Part shown: piece after piece, positions 59,353 to 64,000 of the stretch | Position numbering within the stretch: the stretch's first letter is position 1 | How the letters are laid out: the number at the start of each line of letters is the position of its first letter | NCBI GenBank assembly: GCA_047495785.1 | Contig: JBLDXI010000031.1 | Span: 372,001 to 436,000, forward strand | Length of the DNA: 64,000 bases | Direction: 5' to 3' | Source of the DNA: Lepidodermella squamata | Taxonomy: Eukaryota; Gastrotricha | Notes under the pieces: generated by a model | What the model saw: only the letters and a program-made list of their open reading frames with translations | The model's database searches: none | What the model was told of the DNA's origin: nothing | Position numbers and translations under genes: made by a program

Positions 59353-62111
59353 ATGTTTGCAACAGTAACTATTACGCTAATAGCTATCGTTCTTCAAATC
59401 GAAGCCAAAGTACCATTCAGAAGCCCATTGCCCAAGCTTATCACAAATTCAATCTCGAAATCATCCGCCCATTCGAGCGAAAGGAAGATTCTCAAATTAT
59501 CTGCTGCTATCCCGTACCTTGGTCCGCTGATTTCGCTTGGAGCAACTTGCGCGGAATCTATGAAGATTGGCCTAGGCAACATGCGAGCTCTCCCCAACTT
59601 CCTAACAGATTATGAAATCGTTATCGAACCTTACGAAGATTACGTAATTTTTTTATCGTTTTGACGTAATTCTATCAATTTCTCAATGTTAAATCCAGTG
59701 TGCTCGGCAAGTTACTATTGCTGGTTATATGAAATTCCTTGACTCTTCAAGGCTCCCTAATAGCAGCTATTTCCCGCTATCAATAGCGACATTCTGCCCT
59801 GGAAACAGCCATACTGGCCAAATTTCGCTACATCATAACATTTTACAGGTAGAACTATATCGAAATCCGGGAAATTTATATATCGAAGCTTTCTTGCTAC
59901 CAGTTGACAGAAGTGAGTGTTGCTCCTGAAGTGTACAACAATCGCCACGCCTATCGTAACCTCTACCTGATGATGCCATCGCCAAGCGCTGCTGTCGATT
60001 CAGTCGCTTGGTTTTGCATGAAAATGGGCTGGAATCGATTGTTCATGTTCTCAGAAAACGTTGACTATTCTAATGAAGTAAAATCTGAAATTTTGAATTG
60101 TCTCAACTTCGGATTTCAATCATTTTTCTAGCACGATTCGCGAATTATTTCTGAATTCGATCGTTTGAATTTTTCCTACTCCTATCAAACGGTCAAAATG
60201 CCGTACAATGGTGGTTTACCGGCAGATTCTGAAACTCTGGAACTTTACGTTGGCGAGCTTGCCGCCCTAAATCCTCGCATTATTCTCGTCGAATTGGCCG
60301 CCTTATCACGAGCAGCTTGCTGGTTCCACAGATATGGCCTTTTCGGACCCAATTACGTAATTATCCTGACGAACGGCGGTCTTTTCGACGAGAATGACTT
60401 CCTACGCTTCAAACCGTGGTGCACAACTCAAATGTTGCGAGAATTTCTTCAAAGCGTCATTAGTTTCGGTTATTCCAACGTTATCAACAGTGCATTAGAC
60501 GGAGGGGCCAGTTACCAAGACTTCACAGGGATGTCTGGCAAGGAGTATGACGAAGCTTTGAGAACGGCAGTCGAAGGAGCGGATGGACAATCCTTTTGGT
60601 GGTTCTGGCGTTCATTTTGCTACGACAACATCCTGGCAGCTGGCTTCTTACTCAACGCAACGGAAGCTAAGCTGAAATATTTTTGAAAAACAATCATCTC
60701 AATCATGCTAATGTACGCTTTTTAGAAAACGAGACGTTAAGTGATTGGTTAATGGACGGAAAGTTTCAAACGAATGGCAAAGACTTGATTCAAACCATGC
60801 GATCCATCCTCGACCACTCTTCTATACGAACGATGCTAGGCGAGGTGACATTCGATAAGCGAAACAAGTTTGCTTACTATCAGATGCAGTTGAAGACGGA
60901 AGAAGGTGTGGCGAAGCTCAGTCCCATTCCTGTTGCTATTTATGAAGTTGACGCTAACGAACGGAAGTCGATGAAATTAGGCCCGGGAAAGTTCGTTTGG
61001 CGAACTTGGAATCGCCTAGCTCCTAAAGACAGTTTAGTTTTGGTCGACATCCAAACGCCTCGATTTTCATTAGCAACCTACGTAACTATACTCCGTAAGG
61101 GATTCGGACATTTCTATTTTTGTTTAGCAATACTTTTCCCTCATAGTTCTCAGCGTGGCTGAAGTAGTTCTTATAATTGCGTTGATAAGCCTCCAGATAT
61201 ATCGAAACGGACTTCCGGACTCGGAAAGACTTCTTTCTACATTTTCACTGTATTCCAGTGGCATCTTCCTTCAGGGTTTTGTTCTCAGTCAGCGTTACAG
61301 CGGAATAGCTTCGGAACTGCTTCCGTCATGCATGGCTTCATTTACTATGTTAATTTTCGGTTTAATCATCCTATTTTTCGGCTATTGCGGCAAGTTTGAG
61401 GTTTGGTACCTGGAGCGGATATCGTGTTCCGGTCATACCTCTCAAAGTCACCAGGTTCATCGCGAAAACTCAACAAAGTTATCGCTGGAAATTCCGAGAA
61501 CCTGTAAAATCAAGCAAGCTTCTTTTTACGAAAAGGAAAGACAAGCGAAATTACATTTCTTGTTTGCAATTTTGATCGCCATATTGTTGGCTGCTTCACT
61601 AGCAGTAGTAATCTGGCTGGCTAAGACACCATTCTCGATTTCTCGTGCTTACAATAAGGACGAAACCTACTCGAGGCATGATGCAATTGCGTATCAGCAC
61701 TACAGCCTAAATTGTTCGATAAACGAGAGCTGGGCTGTTTACCTGTTGGTAGGGACGATAGGCGCGATTATAACCGGTCTGATAATGCGATCCATCTTTC
61801 TAGTTCTCAAACTTAAACACGTTGGTTCAAATTGGTTCACATTTCAACTTGAGAGTTAGCTTATATTTTTTTCCCAGATAAAGCGACACCCTCAATCTAT
61901 GGCTATAAAAATTATATCAAACGCGTTTCTTGCAACGATCATTCTTCTAGCAGCGATTTTACTAGTTTCCGGGGCAATTTTTCGAAGCGAGGACGCACAG
62001 CTGGAACTATCAATTTGCGCTTTCGTCTTGATCGTTCCGATATTCAATGTTGCTGCACTTTTTATGACTAAGGTATTTGATTTTGTATTCCTATTCGAAG
62101 CGGTTTTCTAA
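59353..62111 (+). CDS. Class C (GABA-B-like) GPCR gene B
   Basis: Exons: 59353-59643, 59699-59848, 59904-60077, 60132 to about 60676, 60726-61094, 61147-61820 and 61878 to 62072 (or stop at 62111). Signal peptide MFATVTITLIAIVLQIEA, Venus-flytrap ligand domain sharing LLMMPSPSAA-type, GLFGPNYVIILTNGG and FCYDNILAAG motifs with genes A and C, then seven hydrophobic helices. It has three introns that gene A lacks in the same region (after 60077, about 60676 and 61094). No GT donor is visible at the end of exon 4: the frame hits TGA at 60684-60686, and the next exon is in another frame. The C-terminal tail present in gene A is missing because the shared block at 62096 begins there. It may be a functional receptor with an unusual splice site or a decaying gene. 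Confidence 0.8.
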
Positions 62112-62832
62112 ACGTGAGATTTTCAGGCATTCCGGCGGAAGCATAGTAGCGTATTGAGCCGAAGCGATGTGCAGCCTATGCCCCCTCATTCGGTATTCGA
62201 TGCATTCAAGGCGAATCCACTTTTCACAGATTTTTTAGTTCAAGACAGCGGGTTTCGCATTGGAATTAAAGCTTGAGCGAGTTGATTGCTGTAAATTCGA
62301 AATCTCAATGTCTGACGAATCTTGACAGTTATATACAACTCCCTAAGAATTTTTTCAAATACTTGAATTACTGGAACGGTTTCGACGATGAACTGGAGCG
62401 GAAATAAAATTAGCTTAGAATGGCAGACCTACATCTTAATAAACAATGAGTCTGAAGCTGGAGCACAGTTCGTACCGCACAATATGCTTTGCTTTATCTT
62501 AATTTGCATCGGAAAATCTAAAATAGGTGCTTGTCGGTGTACGTCAGCTACTCTCAATTAGCTTCCCAAATAACTTTTTTCAGCATATAATTGTGTTTTG
62601 AAGTATCAAGGCATGGTACGCAGACGATGGTCCCCGCAAACGATTTGCCCCCTGCTAATCATCACGTTTTTGACATTCAGTCGACGAAATTCAAAGCGAA
62701 ATGAGTTAATATTGGACTGCAGTTGTCGAGTTTAGTACATACTGTCAGTATTGCTGAATTGAACGAATCACGCTGGAACTCGTTGTTATTATCAAATTTG
62801 TTGCAGAATTTTAACGTTTCACAAGCTGAACA
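62096..62832. repeat. Upstream block of receptor gene C, shared with gene A
   Basis: Copy of 11419-12157 with scattered substitutions and indels. It begins within the 3' end of gene B and presumably carries the promoter of gene C. Confidence 0.85.
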
Positions 62833-64000
62833 ATGAGAGTAAACAATTGGGTGCTCTTGCAAATTGGTTTTAGTTTTGCCATGGCGAAGATTCCATTTCG
62901 AAGCCAGATGCCAAAAATTATCACTTCATCGGCATATGCGAACGAAACGCTTAGAAACACGACAAATACTCGAAAAATTATCAAACTGATGTCAACAATC
63001 AATTACGCAAGTCCACTATTCGCCCTTGGCACAATGTGCACCGAATCGATGCGAATGGCTCTTGACAACATGCGGCAACTCCCGAACTTCCTCGAAGATT
63101 ATGAAATCGTCATTGAACCCTACGAAGATTACGTAAGGTGGTACCAAGACATTTTTATCAAATTTAGTTACCTTCCGTGTTTTCAGTGTGCGCGACAATT
63201 CACAGTTTCGGCATACGTCTCATTTCTTCAAAGGGCTGTTCTACCAGGCAGTATCGCTTTCCCCCTGACTTTAGCCTCCTTTTGTCCAGGAAACAGTCAC
63301 GCTGGTATGATATCGGTACATCACAACGTTCTCCAAGTAAGAACACGCTATTCATATATTTCCATTTATGATTTAGACATTTCTGTTAGCTTACCGAGGT
63401 CAGCGCGGCTCCGGAAACCTACAACAACAGGCAGTTGTATCGAAACTTGTACCTCATGATGCCATCTCCAAGCGCTGCCATAGAATCAGTGGCCTGGTTC
63501 TGTTTGAAAATGGGCTGGACGCGGCTTTTCATGTTCTCGGAGAACGTCGATTACGCCATCGAGCACGAATCCAGGATCATCGCTGAATTCGATCGGTTCA
63601 ACGTTACCTACTCATTTCAATCAGTCAAAATACCTTTCCAAGAGGGTTTACCGCCCGATTCCGAGGCACTAGAGAGAGGAATTGGGGAACTAGCGGCTTT
63701 GAAGCCTAGGATCATGTTGTTTGAAATGACAATCTTCTCTCGAGTCGCATGTTGGCTGCATCGATATGAAATTTACGGTCCTAACTACGTCATCTTGATC
63801 ACGAGTGGCGGGCTCTTTGAAGAAAATGATTTTCTGAGATTTATGCCTTGGTGTACCCCACAGATGTTACGTGACGTTCTCCGAACCATCATTAGTTTCA
63901 GCTACTCAAATGTTATGAATAGTATGTCTGATGGCGGATCGTCTTATAAAGACTACACTGGCACGTCTGGCAAGGAATTCGAAGAAAATCTTAAACTAAT
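62833..64000 (+). CDS. Class C (GABA-B-like) GPCR gene C, cut by window end
   Basis: Exons 62833-63132, 63187-63336 and 63390 to beyond the window. Intact signal peptide MRVNNWVLLQIGFSFAMA, where gene A has a stop at codon 6. The ligand-domain sequence is nearly the same as gene A (LTEVSAAPETYNN, MPSPSAAIESV, FRSFCYDN-type region lies beyond the edge). No frame break seen, so this is likely the functional sister of A. Few substitutions separate it from A, and most look synonymous or conservative. Confidence 0.88.

Overview
The window is eukaryotic and animal. Genes are split by many short introns (mostly 45-60 bp, AT-rich, GT-AG with phases that fit), intergenic DNA is AT-rich, and two genes encode pentameric ligand-gated channel subunits of the nicotinic acetylcholine receptor type. 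Compact genes, tandem gene families and several families of small inverted-repeat transposons suggest a small-genome invertebrate, perhaps an ecdysozoan such as a tardigrade or nematode. The species cannot be fixed from sequence alone.

Layout. 1-9.1 kb: foldback-like arrays built from short repeats containing TGGGGAC in both orientations, with AT-rich DNA and small hAT-type and other MITEs between them. 9.6-11.3 kb: a decayed hAT transposase. 12.2-14.8 kb: class C (GABA-B-like) receptor gene A, with a stop in its signal peptide. 15.5-22.6 kb: a receptor fragment, then a two-gene DNA transposon. That transposon has an acidic SANT-like protein gene on the plus strand and a convergent 599-aa transposase-like gene on the minus strand, between arms that carry TGGGGACA repeats. 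A 784-bp MITE with an 8-bp target duplication interrupts the transposase. 25.0-26.8 kb: a divergent pair of related secreted cysteine-rich protein genes. 28.1-34.1 kb: an apparently identical 6,019-bp second copy of 12,943-18,961, ending exactly at the outer end of the MITE. 35.6-38.5 and 44.3-47.3 kb: two channel subunit genes on the minus strand. 41.9-43.7 kb: two tandem ankyrin-repeat genes between them. 48.3-49.7 kb: a two-exon gene with weak DUF1771/Smr resemblance. 51.2-57.6 kb: four tandem secreted lipocalins. 59.4 kb to the end: receptor genes B and C in tandem. C is the close relative of A and shares its upstream DNA.

Working together. Receptors, channels and lipocalins are ordinary host genes that grew by local duplication. 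The most unusual object is the two-gene transposon, whose terminal repeat motif recurs in the foldback arrays at 1-9 kb. This suggests, but does not prove, one family of autonomous and non-autonomous foldback elements. A MITE inside the transposon is also the right-hand breakpoint of the 6-kb duplication.
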